Source: Piscinibacter sp. XHJ-5 (lineage in GTDB: Bacteria; Pseudomonadota; Gammaproteobacteria; Burkholderiales; Burkholderiaceae_C). From it: 64,000 nt of DNA. The position numbers and the translations under genes are program-made. Shown one piece after another: positions 10,854 to 19,388 of the stretch (positions within the stretch are counted from its first letter, which is position 1; every line of letters begins with the position of its first letter). Location of the stretch: the NCBI RefSeq assembly GCF_029855045.1, contig NZ_CP123228.1:1178001-1242000 (forward strand), in the 5' to 3' direction. The notes beneath the pieces are model-generated. The model was given only the letters and a program-made list of their open reading frames with translations, did not search any database and was not told the origin of the DNA.

Positions 10854-10923
10854 GGGTGGGCGAAAGTCGGCGTGCGGGCACGCCGGCGGCGATCAGCGCC
10901 GCCGCGTGAGCCCGCGCCCACCC
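10854..10923. promoter_or_regulatory. Multi-hairpin structured spacer between ftsZ and lpxC
   Basis: A perfect 9-base outer stem (GGGTGGGCG 10854-10862 with CGCCCACCC 10915-10923) encloses two adjacent hairpins: 10868-10885 (stem CGGCGTG/CACGCCG) and 10885-10903 (stem GGCGGCG/CGCCGCC), which share one base at the join. No T-run follows, so it is not a standard intrinsic terminator. It could end or attenuate the dcw transcript, or stabilise its 3' end, just before the lpxC promoter box. GC-rich DNA makes chance stems common, so the role is inference. Confidence 0.45.
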
Positions 10924-10927
10924 TACG

Positions 10928-10933
10928 TAGAAT
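10928..10933 (+). promoter_or_regulatory. Candidate -10 box of lpxC, directly before the start codon
   Basis: TAGAAT ends 7 bases before the lpxC ATG at 10941. Transcription from such a box would begin at or next to the A of ATG, giving a leaderless mRNA. No Shine-Dalgarno sequence is present (the gap is CGCCCCC). No good -35 hexamer is visible. The same arrangement recurs at four other genes in the window. Confidence 0.45.
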
Positions 10934-10940
10934 CGCCCCC

Positions 10941-11876
10941 ATGCTCGCCCAACGCACGCTCAAGTCCCTCACCCGCGCGGTGGGCCTGGGCGTGCACGGT
11001 GGACAGCGGGTCGAGCTCACATTGCGGCCCGCGCCGGCCGACACCGGCATCGTGTTCCGCCGCGTCGACCTGCCGACGCCGGTGCAGATCAAGGTCGATG
11101 CCTTCGCCGTCACCGACACTCGCCTGGCCACCACGCTGACGGCGAAGGACGATCCGGGCGGGCCCGCGGTCAAGACGGTCGAGCACTTCCTGTCGGCCTG
11201 CTCGGGCCTGGGCATCGACAATCTCTTCGTCGACATCACTGCCGAGGAGATGCCCATCCTCGACGGCTCTGCCGCCTCGTTCGTCTTCCTGCTGCAGAAC
11301 GCCGGCATCGAGCTGCAGGACGCACCCAAGCGCTTCCTGCGTGTGAAGAAGGCAGTCGAGATCCGCGAGGGCGAGGGTGCGTCGCTGAAATGGGCGCGGC
11401 TGGAGCCCTTCGAGGGCTACAAGCTGACCTTCGAGATCGAGTTCCACCATCCCGCCGTCAACCAGACCGGCCAGCGCGTCGTCTTCGACATGGGCTCGGG
11501 CCATTACAAGCGTGAGATCGCGCGCGCGCGCACCTTCGGCTTCACCAAGGACGTCGAAATGATGCGTTCGCGCGGACTGGGCCTGGGCGGCAGCATGGAC
11601 AACGCCATCGTCGTGGACGACTACAAGGTGCTGAACGACGGCGGCCTGCGCTACGACGACGAATTCGTGAAGCACAAGATCCTGGACGCCATCGGAGACA
11701 TGTACGTCATCGGCCATCCGCTGATCGCCGCGTACACCGGCTACAAGTCAGGGCACGCGCTCAACAACAAGCTCGTGCGGGCCGTGCTGGCCGACCCCGG
11801 CGCCTACGACATCGTCACCTTCGACGACGCATCGCGTGCGCCCGCCGGACTCGCCGACCTGGCCCCGGCGTGGTGA
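10941..11876 (+). CDS. lpxC: UDP-3-O-acyl-N-acetylglucosamine deacetylase
   Basis: LpxC is the zinc deacetylase that commits UDP-GlcNAc to lipid A synthesis. The 311-residue protein starts [21 protein letters not shown] as the family does. It shows the zinc ligand motif EHFLSA, the catalytic [12 protein letters not shown] segment, [17 protein letters not shown] with a further His/Asp pair, and the late SGHALNNKL His. I chose ATG 10941 because everything upstream in frame is unrelated. Having lpxC last in the division cluster is usual in beta- and gammaproteobacteria. Confidence 0.96.
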   Translation: MLAQRTLKSLTRAVGLGVHGGQRVELTLRPAPADTGIVFRRVDLPTPVQIKVDAFAVTDTRLATTLTAKDDPGGPAVKTVEHFLSACSGLGIDNLFVDITAEEMPILDGSAASFVFLLQNAGIELQDAPKRFLRVKKAVEIREGEGASLKWARLEPFEGYKLTFEIEFHHPAVNQTGQRVVFDMGSGHYKREIARARTFGFTKDVEMMRSRGLGLGGSMDNAIVVDDYKVLNDGGLRYDDEFVKHKILDAIGDMYVIGHPLIAAYTGYKSGHALNNKLVRAVLADPGAYDIVTFDDASRAPAGLADLAPAW

Positions 11877-11885
11877 CCATCGCCG

Positions 11886-12062
11886 ATGCTCGTCTTCCGC
11901 TGGCTGATCCTGCTGCTGCTGGTGGGCGGACTGCTCTGCTTCGCGATGTACATCGGCACGGGCCAGGCCCGCTGGCGCGCCCTGGGCGTGACCATCGTCA
12001 AGTGGACGGTGATCGCCGCGCTGGGCTTCTTCGCGGTGCTGATCCTCGAACGAATGGCCTGA
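11886..12062 (+). CDS. Small two-helix membrane protein downstream of lpxC
   Basis: A 58-residue frame with ATG at 11886, 9 bases after lpxC. It has two hydrophobic helices, VFRWLILLLLVGGLLCFAMY (about 3-22) and VTIVKWTVIAALGFFAVLIL (about 35-54), joined by a short GTGQARWRAL loop. Function unknown. Its start MLVFRW resembles the MSVFRW start of the next gene, which begins 4 bases after its stop. Codon choice is GC-rich at third positions like its neighbours, which supports real coding. Confidence 0.7.
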   Translation: MLVFRWLILLLLVGGLLCFAMYIGTGQARWRALGVTIVKWTVIAALGFFAVLILERMA

Positions 12063-12066
12063 CCGC

Positions 12067-12276
12067 ATGAGCGTCTTCCGCTGGATCATCGGTGTCATCG
12101 GTGGGCTGCTGGCCACCGGCGCGGTGCTCGCCTTCGTCATCTTCATCGTCACCGACATCGATGTCTGGATCAAGCGTGCGCGTGCCTGGCGCCGCCTGGC
12201 GTGGGCCATCGCGCTGTTCTGGTTCAACGTCGAGATCTGGCGCAGGGTCGCCATCGTCATCATCAACTGGGTGTAG
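12067..12276 (+). CDS. Small membrane protein, Trp- and Arg-rich second half
   Basis: A 69-residue protein starting 4 bases after the preceding small gene, so likely co-translated with it and with lpxC. One clear membrane helix (residues about 5-29, IIGVIGGLLATGAVLAFVIFIV) is followed by a basic, aromatic segment with IKRARAWRRL and a second hydrophobic stretch ending IVIINWV. I do not recognise a named family. Its last 14 bases overlap the 3' end of the convergent esterase gene. Confidence 0.7.
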   Translation: MSVFRWIIGVIGGLLATGAVLAFVIFIVTDIDVWIKRARAWRRLAWAIALFWFNVEIWRRVAIVIINWV

Positions 12277-12880
12277 ACGTCGGGCGCAGGCCGAGAAAGT
12301 CCACCACGTCGGCCAGGTGCGCATCGGCGAAGTCGGCCAGCGCGTGGTCGCCGCCTTCGAGCAGCTTGATGCGGCAGCCGGCGTAGCGCGTGGCCATCTC
12401 GCGCCAGTCGAGCACCTCGTCGCCCTTGGCAATGATGGCCAGGTAGCGCTCGGGGCGCGTGACCTCGGCCGGACGCATTTCCCGCAGCGCATCGACGAAC
12501 TCCGGACGGAAGAAGAAGCGCTCGTCGCCGTGCCAGGAGGTGATCTCGCCGATGTAGGCCGCCAGATCGCGCGCCGGCTCCACCGCGGGGTTCAGCAGCA
12601 CGGCACGGCAACCGGTGCGTTCGGCGACGATGGTCGCGTAGAAGCCGCCAAGCGAGCTGCCGATCACGGCCATGCGCTCGTGCGGCCAGTGGGCGACGCC
12701 ATCGAGCATCGTGCGCAGCGCTTCCCCGGGCGAAGGCGCAAGCTGCGGGCACCACCAGTGGATGTCGGGCCGGTGGGCCCGGACCCATGCCTGCATCTGC
12801 CGTGCCTTGGTCGACTGCGGCGAGGAGCGAAAGCCGTGCAGGTAAAGCAGGTGAGTGATGGCCGAATGCGAGGCTGTCAT
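12263..12880 (-). CDS. YqiA/YcfP-type alpha/beta-hydrolase (esterase)
   Basis: A 205-residue small alpha/beta hydrolase of the YqiA/UPF0227 kind. It opens with the oxyanion-side motif LLYLHGFRSSPQSTKARQ, has the nucleophile elbow GSSLGGFYA and a late acid/His region GDEVLDWRE...GGDHAL, giving a Ser-Asp-His triad. YqiA members hydrolyse short acyl esters; the natural substrate is unknown. It starts 22 bases after the mpl stop on the same strand, so it is probably the second gene of an mpl operon. Confidence 0.85.
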   Translation of the reverse strand: MTASHSAITHLLYLHGFRSSPQSTKARQMQAWVRAHRPDIHWWCPQLAPSPGEALRTMLDGVAHWPHERMAVIGSSLGGFYATIVAERTGCRAVLLNPAVEPARDLAAYIGEITSWHGDERFFFRPEFVDALREMRPAEVTRPERYLAIIAKGDEVLDWREMATRYAGCRIKLLEGGDHALADFADAHLADVVDFLGLRPTSTPS

Positions 12881-12901
12881 GGGGCGCGGCAGCGACCTGC
12901 G

Positions 12902-14314
12902 TCAGCGCCCAGCCGCGGCGTCGCGCCTGCCGAGCGCATCCAGCAGCTTGGCATGGATGCCGCCGAAGCCGCCGTTGCTCATGCACAGGATGTGGTCGCC
13001 CGGCTGCGCCGCCGCCACCACCCGCTCGACGAGCTTGTCGACGCTGTCGCACACCACCGCCTGCGGGCCCATGGGGGCCAGCGCCTGCGTGGCGTCCCAG
13101 CTCAACCCGCCGCTGTGGCAGAACGCCAGGTCGGCCTCCTCCAGCGACCACGGCAGCTGCGCCTTCATCGCGCCGAGCTTCATCGTGTTGGAGCGGGGCT
13201 CGAACACCGCGAGGATGCGCTGGCGTTCCTCGTGATGCGCGCTCTGCAGCGCGTCGATCTTGCGTCGCAGTCCGTTGATGGTGGTGCGCATCGCCGTCGG
13301 ATGGTGCGCGAAGTCGTCGTAGACGCGCACGTCCCCGCGGCCCAGGCGCACGGCGCCGCGCAACTCGAGGCGGCGGCGCACGTTCTCGAAGCTGCCCAGC
13401 GCCCGTGCCGCGGCGTCCGGCGCCACGCCGACATGCTCGGCGGCCGCGATCGCGGCCAGGGCATTCATCTGGTTGTGCTCCCCGAGCAGCGACCACTCCA
13501 CGCGTGCGATCTTCATGCTGCCGCGCAGCACGTCGAACGCATGCGGCTCGCCGCGCGAGCGCAGCTCGCCGGGCGCTTCCTTGCGCGCGCCGAAGCGGAT
13601 CACCTCGCTCCAGCAGCCCATCGCGAGCACCCGCTGCAGCGACTCCTCGCGCGCGTTGACGACCAGGCGGCCGCTGCCCGGCACGGTGCGCACCAGGTGG
13701 TGGAACTGGCGCTCGATGGCCGCCACGTCGTCAAAGATGTCGGCGTGGTCGAACTCGAGGTTGTTGAGCACCGCGGTGCGCGGGCGGTAGTGGACGAACT
13801 TGCTGCGCTTGTCGAAGAACGCGGTGTCGTACTCGTCGGCCTCGATCACGAAGCTGCTGCCGCTGCCCAGACGGGCCGACACGTCGAAGTTCATCGGCAC
13901 GCCGCCGATCAGAAACCCGGGCGCCTGGCCGGCCTTCTCCAGGATCCAGGTGAGCATGGCGGTGGTGGTCGTCTTCCCGTGCGTGCCCGCCACCGCGAGC
14001 ACATGACGGCCGTGCAGGACGTGCTCGGACAGCCATTGCGGTCCGCTCGCGTAGGGCAGGCCCGCATCGAGGATCGCCTCGACGAGCGGGTTGCCTCGCG
14101 TGACCACGTTGCCGACGACGAACAGGTCGGGCTTGAGCGCCAGCTGGTCGGCTCCATAGCCTTCGATCAGCTCGATGCCCAGGGCTCGAAGCTGGTCGCT
14201 CATCGGCGGATAGACGTTGGCGTCGCATCCGGTGACCTTGTGCCCGGCCTCGCGCGCGAGGGCGGCGAGGCCGCCCATGAAGGTGCCGCAGACACCCAGG
14301 ATGTGGATATGCAT
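12902..14314 (-). CDS. mpl: UDP-N-acetylmuramate:L-alanyl-gamma-D-glutamyl-meso-diaminopimelate ligase
   Basis: Mpl reattaches the tripeptide L-Ala-D-Glu-mDap released from old wall to UDP-MurNAc, feeding peptidoglycan recycling. The 470-residue Mur ligase starts MHIHILGVCGTFMGGLAALA, which separates Mpl from MurC (GIGGAGMSG), and has the ATP motif [27 protein letters not shown] and DDFAHHPTAM. Start at 14314 is supported by the family N terminus. A TAGAAT box lies 6 bases before the ATG with no ribosome site, suggesting a leaderless transcript. Confidence 0.95.
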   Translation of the reverse strand: MHIHILGVCGTFMGGLAALAREAGHKVTGCDANVYPPMSDQLRALGIELIEGYGADQLALKPDLFVVGNVVTRGNPLVEAILDAGLPYASGPQWLSEHVLHGRHVLAVAGTHGKTTTTAMLTWILEKAGQAPGFLIGGVPMNFDVSARLGSGSSFVIEADEYDTAFFDKRSKFVHYRPRTAVLNNLEFDHADIFDDVAAIERQFHHLVRTVPGSGRLVVNAREESLQRVLAMGCWSEVIRFGARKEAPGELRSRGEPHAFDVLRGSMKIARVEWSLLGEHNQMNALAAIAAAEHVGVAPDAAARALGSFENVRRRLELRGAVRLGRGDVRVYDDFAHHPTAMRTTINGLRRKIDALQSAHHEERQRILAVFEPRSNTMKLGAMKAQLPWSLEEADLAFCHSGGLSWDATQALAPMGPQAVVCDSVDKLVERVVAAAQPGDHILCMSNGGFGGIHAKLLDALGRRDAAAGR

Positions 14315-14320
14315 GCGCCG

Positions 14321-14326
14321 ATTCTA
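14321..14326 (-). promoter_or_regulatory. Candidate -10 box of mpl, directly before the start codon
   Basis: Read on the minus strand the bases are TAGAAT, followed by CGGCGC and the mpl ATG. Spacing of 6 would place the transcript start within a base or so of the ATG. No Shine-Dalgarno motif lies between. A -35 element is not obvious. Confidence 0.45.
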
Positions 14327-14386
14327 GGAGCGGCATCCGCGGCCTGGGTGCTGTGCGAAGGCGCCCGATCGGCTTAACGTCGCGCG

Positions 14387-14833
14387 ATGACGCCAACGCT
14401 TGCCTCGTTCGAGTCGCTGTCATGGATCGTTTCGCATCCGTACGCCTATCCGGCGCTGGAAGTGGTGCACATCGCGGGCATCGCGCTGCTGTTCGGCAAT
14501 CTGGTCCTGTTCGAGCTGCGCGTCTGGGGAATCGGCGTGGCGCTGCCGGTCGATGTGCTGCAGCGGGTGGCGCTGCGCACCTCGCTGGTCGGCTTCGGCA
14601 TTGCCGCGGCCAGCGGCGGCGTGATGTTCGCGAGCCACCCGGGCGAGCTGCTCGCCAATCGTGCCTTTCTGGCCAAGATGGGCTTGCTGGTCGCGGCAGG
14701 GGTCAACGCCGCGGCGTTCCACGGGCGCGGCGGCAGCCGCCGCCTGGATCGCGTCGCGCGCCTGCAGACCGCGCTCTCGCTGGGGCTTTGGCTGGCGATC
14801 ATCATCTGTGGCCGCTGGATCGCCTATCTGTGA
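14387..14833 (+). CDS. Four-helix membrane protein of unknown function (DUF6644-like)
   Basis: A 148-residue protein with four hydrophobic segments: residues about 22-42 (PALEVVHIAGIALLFGNLVLF), 60-80, 90-108 and 125-147 (LSLGLWLAIIICGRWIAYL). His residues lie in or near the helices (VVHIAG, FHGRGG), which could hold heme or metal, though that is inference. It looks like the DUF6644-type proteins I associate with DUF6152 partners, and its stop is followed 10 bases later by exactly such a protein. The function of the pair is unknown. Confidence 0.75.
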   Translation: MTPTLASFESLSWIVSHPYAYPALEVVHIAGIALLFGNLVLFELRVWGIGVALPVDVLQRVALRTSLVGFGIAAASGGVMFASHPGELLANRAFLAKMGLLVAAGVNAAAFHGRGGSRRLDRVARLQTALSLGLWLAIIICGRWIAYL

Positions 14834-14843
14834 AGGAGCGTTC

Positions 14844-15314
14844 ATGCAACGACGACAGTTCATCGTGATGGCGGCCGCGGCGTGCTGCGCGCACTCCGCG
14901 CGGGCGCACCACGGCTGGAGCAGCTTCGACCAGACCAAGCCGCTCTACCTCGAAGGTCGTGCCGTGAAGGTGTCATGGCGCAATCCGCACGTCGAGCTCG
15001 ATCTCGAGCTCGACCCTCAGCTGCGCTTGCCCGACGATCTGGCGCGGCGGACCTTGCCGGCGCAGTCGGCGTCGGTCGACGGTGCGGGCCTGCTCGCGGC
15101 GGCCAGGCTGCCGGCACGCAGGGACAAGGTCTGGCACATCGAGCTCGCGCCACTGACGCGCGTCGAGTCGTGGAAGCTCGACGAGATCAAGCCCGGTGCG
15201 CAAGTGGGCGTGCTGGGCTACAGCTTCCCCGGGGAACAGGGCAATGCGGTGCTGCGCGCCGAATATGTCTTCGTCGGCGGCAAGGCCTACGGCATGCGCT
15301 CGTCGCCCGCCTGA
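14844..15314 (+). CDS. Exported DUF6152-type protein with His-His mature N terminus
   Basis: A 156-residue secreted protein. The leader has an Arg pair followed by Q-F (QRRQFIVMAA), resembling a Tat signal, then an A-R-A cleavage site at residues 19-21. Cleavage there would leave His22-His23-Gly-Trp as the new N terminus. The mature part has the DUF6152 hallmarks HHGWSSFD and SWRNPHVEL (His49). GAAGGAG precedes the ATG. It is co-transcribed with the membrane protein just upstream. A metal-binding role is a reasonable guess but not shown. Confidence 0.75.
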   Translation: MQRRQFIVMAAAACCAHSARAHHGWSSFDQTKPLYLEGRAVKVSWRNPHVELDLELDPQLRLPDDLARRTLPAQSASVDGAGLLAAARLPARRDKVWHIELAPLTRVESWKLDEIKPGAQVGVLGYSFPGEQGNAVLRAEYVFVGGKAYGMRSSPA

Positions 15315-15323
15315 AAGGCTGTC

Positions 15324-16610
15324 TCAGACCTTCAGCGCGTCGCGTGCCGCCGCCAGCGTCGCCGCGATGTCGGCCTCCGTGTGCGCTGCGCTGACGAAGC
15401 CGGCTTCGTACAGCGCCGGCGCGAAATACACGCCGCGCTCCAGCATGGCGTGGAAGAAGCGGTTGAAGCGCTCCTTGTCGGTGGCCATCACGGCGCTGTA
15501 GTTCTGCGGCAGCGAGTCGGCGAAGAAGAAGCCGAACATGCCGCCTTCGCAGTCGCCCGCCATCGGCACCTGCGCTTCGCGCGCCGCGGCGAGCAGGCCG
15601 TCGACCAGCGAGCGCGTGCGGCGCGCGAGTGCATCGAAGAAGCCCGGCTTCTGGATTTCGCGCAAGGTGGCCAGCCCGCAGGCCGTCGCCACCGGGTTGC
15701 CGGACAGCGTGCCTGCCTGGTACACCGGGCCGAGCGGCGCGAGCTGCTCCATCACCGAGCGCCTGGCACCGAAGGCGGCGAGCGGCATGCCCCCGCCGAT
15801 GACCTTGCCGAACACGCTGATGTCCGGGGCGAAGCCGGGGATCGCCTTCGCGTAGAGGCCTTGCGCGCTCTCGAGGCCGACACGAAAGCCCGTCATGACC
15901 TCGTCGAACAACAGCAGCGCGCCGTGCTGCGTGCACAGCTCTCGCAGGCGCCGCACGAAAGGCACGCCGGCGCGCACGAAGTTCATGTTGCCGGCGATCG
16001 GCTCGATCACGACGCACGCGATGTCCGCGCCGTGCAGCGCGAACGCCTCCTCGAGCTGAGCCGGGTTGTTGTACTCGAGCACCAGCGTGTGCCTGACCAC
16101 GTCGGGCGGCACGCCGGCGGACGTGGGATTGCCGAAGGTTGCCAAGCCCGAGCCGGCCTTCACCAGGAGCGAGTCGGCATGGCCGTGGTAGCAGCCCTCG
16201 AACTTCACGATCTTCTGGCGGCCGGTGGCGCCGCGCGCCAGGCGCAGCGCGCTCATCGCCGCCTCGGTGCCCGAGCTGACGAGCCGCACCTGCTCCATGG
16301 AGGGGACGAGCTTGAGGATCTCCTCGGCGAGCTCGATCTCGCGTTCGGTCGGTGCGCCGAACGAGAAGCCTTCGCTCGCGGCCCGCTGCACGGCCTCGAG
16401 GACCGCGGGATGGCCGTGGCCGAGGATCATGGGCCCCCAGGACCCGATGTAGTCGATGTAGCGCCGCCCCTCGGCATCGATGATGGTGGCGCCTTCGGCC
16501 CGGGTGATGAAGCGCGGCGTGCCGCCGACGGCGCGAAATGCGCGTACCGGCGAATTCACGCCGCCGGGGATCACGCGCTGCGCGCGTTCGAACAGGCTCT
16601 CGTTGCTCAT
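15324..16610 (-). CDS. hemL: Glutamate-1-semialdehyde 2,1-aminomutase
   Basis: HemL turns glutamate-1-semialdehyde into 5-aminolevulinate, the first committed tetrapyrrole precursor, using PLP. The 428-residue protein has the family start [31 protein letters not shown], the Asp of [13 protein letters not shown] that contacts PLP and the PLP-lysine in [15 protein letters not shown]. Start ATG 16610 lies 4 bases after the upstream kinase stop, so they form an operon. The heme made here ultimately feeds the aa3 oxidase encoded further along. Confidence 0.96.
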   Translation of the reverse strand: MSNESLFERAQRVIPGGVNSPVRAFRAVGGTPRFITRAEGATIIDAEGRRYIDYIGSWGPMILGHGHPAVLEAVQRAASEGFSFGAPTEREIELAEEILKLVPSMEQVRLVSSGTEAAMSALRLARGATGRQKIVKFEGCYHGHADSLLVKAGSGLATFGNPTSAGVPPDVVRHTLVLEYNNPAQLEEAFALHGADIACVVIEPIAGNMNFVRAGVPFVRRLRELCTQHGALLLFDEVMTGFRVGLESAQGLYAKAIPGFAPDISVFGKVIGGGMPLAAFGARRSVMEQLAPLGPVYQAGTLSGNPVATACGLATLREIQKPGFFDALARRTRSLVDGLLAAAREAQVPMAGDCEGGMFGFFFADSLPQNYSAVMATDKERFNRFFHAMLERGVYFAPALYEAGFVSAAHTEADIAATLAAARDALKV

Positions 16611-16614
16611 CGGC

Positions 16615-17541
16615 TCAGTGGATGTGGCGGCTGCCGGGCGCTTCGCCTTCTTCCGGACCGCCCTCGGCGCTCGGCTCTTCTTCCTCGCCGGGCGGCAGCG
16701 CCCAGAAGAAGCGGTCGGGGATCACGTTGCCCATGCCGGGACGGAAGCCCGCGTCGAGTGCCTGGTCGAGAAAGGCCAGCGATTCGCCGACCGCCATGTG
16801 CAACTCGCTGCCGGCCGCCAGCAAGGCGGCCAGCGCCGCCGACAGCGTGTCGCCGGCGCCGACGAAGCTCACCTCGAAGCGCTCGAATTTCTCGCCGGTG
16901 ATGGCGCCCTGCGCCGAGGCCAGCACGTTGTCCAGGAACTGGTCGGGCAGCGGAACGCTGGTCACCAGCACGAAGCGCGTGCCGTGCTCGGCCGCCGCCA
17001 CCGCCAGCTCGCGCGGCGAGGCCGGCCGGTCGTTCTCCCATTCGGGCAGCAGGAAGTCGGTCAGCGTCTGGTGGTTGCCGACCAGCACTTCGGTCTGCGG
17101 CAGCACCAGCTCGCGAAACGCGTCGAGGTAGGCCTGCTGCTCGTCCTCTTCGACCCACGAGAGGTTGGGCATGTAAGCCACGAGCGGCACATCGGGATAG
17201 TCGGACAGCACCTCCGCCACCGCGCTCACGCCCTCGGCCGAGCCGAGGTAGCCCACCTTCCAGGCGGCGATGGTGACGTCCTCGAGGACGCTTCGGGCCT
17301 GCTCGACCACGACCTCGGGGTCCAGCGCGTGGTGGTCGAACACTTCGGCGGTATCGCGCATGACCACCGAGGTGACGACGGGCAGGGCGTGTGCACCCAT
17401 CGCCGCGATGGTGGCCACGTCGCCCGCGACGCCGCCGGCGCCGCTGGCGTCGCTGGCATTGAAACTCATCACGCAGGCCGGCGCGGGCGGGTCTTGCAGG
17501 GGCTCGTTGCCGGTGTCGGTGGATGGGTTGTCTGCGGTCAT
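16615..17541 (-). CDS. thiD: Hydroxymethylpyrimidine/phosphomethylpyrimidine kinase-like protein
   Basis: A ribokinase-fold kinase that most resembles ThiD, which phosphorylates HMP in thiamine synthesis. The N-terminal substrate loop reads [20 protein letters not shown] where typical ThiD has GSDPSGGAGIQADLKT, and the anion hole/catalytic base motif [14 protein letters not shown] is intact. The protein is 308 residues, longer than usual (about 270), with an acidic C-terminal tail ([15 protein letters not shown]). The altered substrate loop leaves some doubt about the exact substrate. It sits immediately upstream of hemL and divergent from rubredoxin. Confidence 0.78.
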   Translation of the reverse strand: MTADNPSTDTGNEPLQDPPAPACVMSFNASDASGAGGVAGDVATIAAMGAHALPVVTSVVMRDTAEVFDHHALDPEVVVEQARSVLEDVTIAAWKVGYLGSAEGVSAVAEVLSDYPDVPLVAYMPNLSWVEEDEQQAYLDAFRELVLPQTEVLVGNHQTLTDFLLPEWENDRPASPRELAVAAAEHGTRFVLVTSVPLPDQFLDNVLASAQGAITGEKFERFEVSFVGAGDTLSAALAALLAAGSELHMAVGESLAFLDQALDAGFRPGMGNVIPDRFFWALPPGEEEEPSAEGGPEEGEAPGSRHIH

Positions 17542-17649
17542 GAAAAGCGTCCGAAATTGAGGCGCACCCGGCGCGATCCGGACCGGTTTTCAGTGCGGAA
17601 GCGACTTACAGGAAAGTGTGAGGTATGTTGCGTAGGTGCCTAAAAAGCT

Positions 17650-17680
17650 TTGCCTTTTTGTCGTTTCGGCTCGCTACAAT
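17650..17680 (+). promoter_or_regulatory. Candidate promoter of the rubredoxin-pil cluster
   Basis: TTGCCT (17650-17655) and TACAAT (17675-17680) form -35 and -10 candidates with a 19-base gap, longer than the 17 preferred by sigma-70. They lie in the 172-base divergent spacer between the thiD-like gene and rubredoxin. The rest of the spacer shows an A/T-rich patch but no clear operator. Confidence 0.4.
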
Positions 17681-17713
17681 TCGCCACCATTGTAGTGAAG
17701 CCTGACTCACAAA

Positions 17714-17887
17714 GTGACTGAACCGCGTACCTGGATGTGCCTTATCTGTGGATGGATCTACGACGAGGCGGCCGGGGACCCGGAGCATGGTATCGCTCCG
17801 GGCACGCCATGGGATGCGGTGCCGATGAACTGGACCTGTCCGGAATGCGGCGCCCGCAAGGAAGACTTCGAAATGGTGCAGATCTGA
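17714..17887 (+). CDS. rubA: Rubredoxin
   Basis: A 57-residue rubredoxin, a one-iron electron carrier. The two iron-binding knuckles are CLICGW (residues 9-14) and CPECGA (42-47), with the usual WIYDEAAGDPEHGIAPGT and aromatic core between. Start taken as GTG 17714; ATG at 17735 would cut into the first knuckle region. It precedes pilG by 57 bases, an arrangement I associate with betaproteobacteria. The redox partner is not evident from the neighbourhood. Confidence 0.93.
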   Translation: MTEPRTWMCLICGWIYDEAAGDPEHGIAPGTPWDAVPMNWTCPECGARKEDFEMVQI

Positions 17888-17944
17888 GCGTACCCACGAG
17901 GGCGGCTTCGGAAACTGATACCCACGTCGTTAGGAGAATGCTCA

Positions 17945-18343
17945 GTGAGCATTGAAGCCCCCGCCAACGCACCGGGCGTGAAGGTGCTGGTCATCGATGA
18001 CAGCAACACCATCCGCCGCAGCGCGGAGATCTTTTTGAAGCAGGGTGGCTACCAGGTGCTGCTCGCCGAGGACGGCTTCGACGCGCTGTCCAAGGTCAAC
18101 GACCACGAGCCCGATCTCATCTTCTGCGACATCCTCATGCCGCGGCTGGACGGCTACCAGACGTGCGCCATCATCAAGCGCAACGTCAAGTTCAAGAACG
18201 TGCCGGTGATCATGCTCTCGTCCAAGGACGGCCTGTTCGACAAGGCGCGCGGCCGCATGGTCGGATCGCAGGACTACCTCACCAAACCGTTCACCAAAGA
18301 CCAACTGTTGCAGGCGGTGGAGCAGCATCGCCGCGCGGCGTGA
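17945..18343 (+). CDS. pilG: Twitching motility response regulator PilG (CheY-like)
   Basis: A 132-residue single-domain receiver. The acidic pocket VIDDSNTIRRS, phosphoacceptor Asp62 in FCDILMP and Lys of DYLTKPF are all present. In the Pil-Chp system PilG is phosphorylated by the ChpA kinase and promotes pilus extension. Start is a GTG at 17945 preceded by AGGAG, just after rubredoxin. The long N-terminal tail before the receiver fold is typical of PilG. Confidence 0.93.
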   Translation: MSIEAPANAPGVKVLVIDDSNTIRRSAEIFLKQGGYQVLLAEDGFDALSKVNDHEPDLIFCDILMPRLDGYQTCAIIKRNVKFKNVPVIMLSSKDGLFDKARGRMVGSQDYLTKPFTKDQLLQAVEQHRRAA

Positions 18344-18463
18344 CTGATTCCACGGGAGTCGGCGCGTTGCGCGCCACGCTTCCCGAGTTAGCCCTTGCTA
18401 GCGCCCTGAACGTGTGACACTCGCCCCTTGCGCGTTGGGCGACGATAGAAGGACAGAGACGAA

Positions 18464-18844
18464 ATGGCCACTCCCAAACCTCCCATCAAGAAGATCCTGC
18501 TGGTTGACGATTCGAAGACCGAACTGCACTTCCTGTCGGACCTTCTCGAAAAGCGCGGCTACACGATCCGCACCGCCGAGAACGGCGAGGAGGCGATGCG
18601 CCGCCTGGCCGAGGAAACGCCCGACCTGATCCTGATGGATGTCGTCATGCCCGGCCAGAACGGCTTCCAGCTGACGCGCGCCATCACGCGAGATCCGCGC
18701 TTCGTCAACGTGCCGGTCATCATGTGCACGAGCAAGAACCAGGAAACCGACAAGGTGTGGGGCATGCGCCAGGGCGCGCGCGACTACATCGTCAAGCCGG
18801 TCGACGCCGACGAGCTCGTCGCGAAGATCAAGGCCTTCGACTGA
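18464..18844 (+). CDS. pilH: Twitching motility response regulator PilH (CheY-like)
   Basis: A 126-residue receiver with LLVDDSKTE, Asp59 in LMDVVMPG, Thr in MCTSK and Lys in [10 protein letters not shown]. PilH is the second regulator of the Pil-Chp pathway, usually opposing PilG. GAAGGA lies upstream of ATG 18464. A 120-base gap from pilG has only a short GGCGCG-TTG-CGCGCC palindrome (18361-18375) and no evident terminator, so one transcript is likely. Confidence 0.93.
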   Translation: MATPKPPIKKILLVDDSKTELHFLSDLLEKRGYTIRTAENGEEAMRRLAEETPDLILMDVVMPGQNGFQLTRAITRDPRFVNVPVIMCTSKNQETDKVWGMRQGARDYIVKPVDADELVAKIKAFD

Positions 18845-18866
18845 CGAGCACCCCGGGTTCCCTGCG

Positions 18867-19388
18867 ATGGCCAACAAGGAAGCACTGCGCGAACTTCAAA
18901 GCCGCTTGGCCGAGCGGCTGCAGGCCGCGCGCACCCAGGACCGCGGCAAATCGTGGCTGGCGGTCGAGTGCAGCTCCCGCGGCTTCCTGTTTCCGCTGAA
19001 GGAATCGGGCGAGATCTTCGCGCTGGCGCCCATCGTGCCGGTGCCGCATTCGCATTCGTGGTTCCTCGGCGTGTCCAACCTGCGCGGCCACCTGCACGGC
19101 GTGGTCGACCTGGCCGGCTTTCTCGGGGTGAAGGGCAACGAGCCGCTGCGCGAGCAGTCGCGCCTGGTCGCCTTCAACGCCTCGCTCGACATCAATTGCG
19201 CGCTGCTCGTCGACCGCTTGTCGGGACTGCGCAGCGAGCAGCAGCTCACCGCGCAGACCGACGTCGCGAGCGGCCCGCGGCCGCCTTTCGTCGGCGCGCG
19301 CTACAAGGACGAAGGCGGGCGGACGTGGCAGGAATTGAACCTTGCCGCGCTCGCTGCGGACGAGGCGTTCCTGCGCATCGTCGGCTGA
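18867..19388 (+). CDS. pilI: Chemotaxis coupling protein PilI (CheW-like)
   Basis: A 173-residue CheW-domain protein that couples the PilJ receptor to the ChpA kinase. Hydrophobic core segments such as SWFLGVSNLRGHLHGVVDLAGFLG match the CheW fold. It starts 22 bases after pilH. It is slightly longer than chemotaxis CheW, as expected for PilI. Confidence 0.91.
   Translation: MANKEALRELQSRLAERLQAARTQDRGKSWLAVECSSRGFLFPLKESGEIFALAPIVPVPHSHSWFLGVSNLRGHLHGVVDLAGFLGVKGNEPLREQSRLVAFNASLDINCALLVDRLSGLRSEQQLTAQTDVASGPRPPFVGARYKDEGGRTWQELNLAALAADEAFLRIVG

Noticed and set aside
18361..18375. GGCGCG-TTG-CGCGCC palindrome between pilG and pilH as a terminator
   Set aside because: The stem is only 6 bases, without a T-run, and such GC palindromes are frequent here; pilGHIJ-chpA is more likely one transcript.
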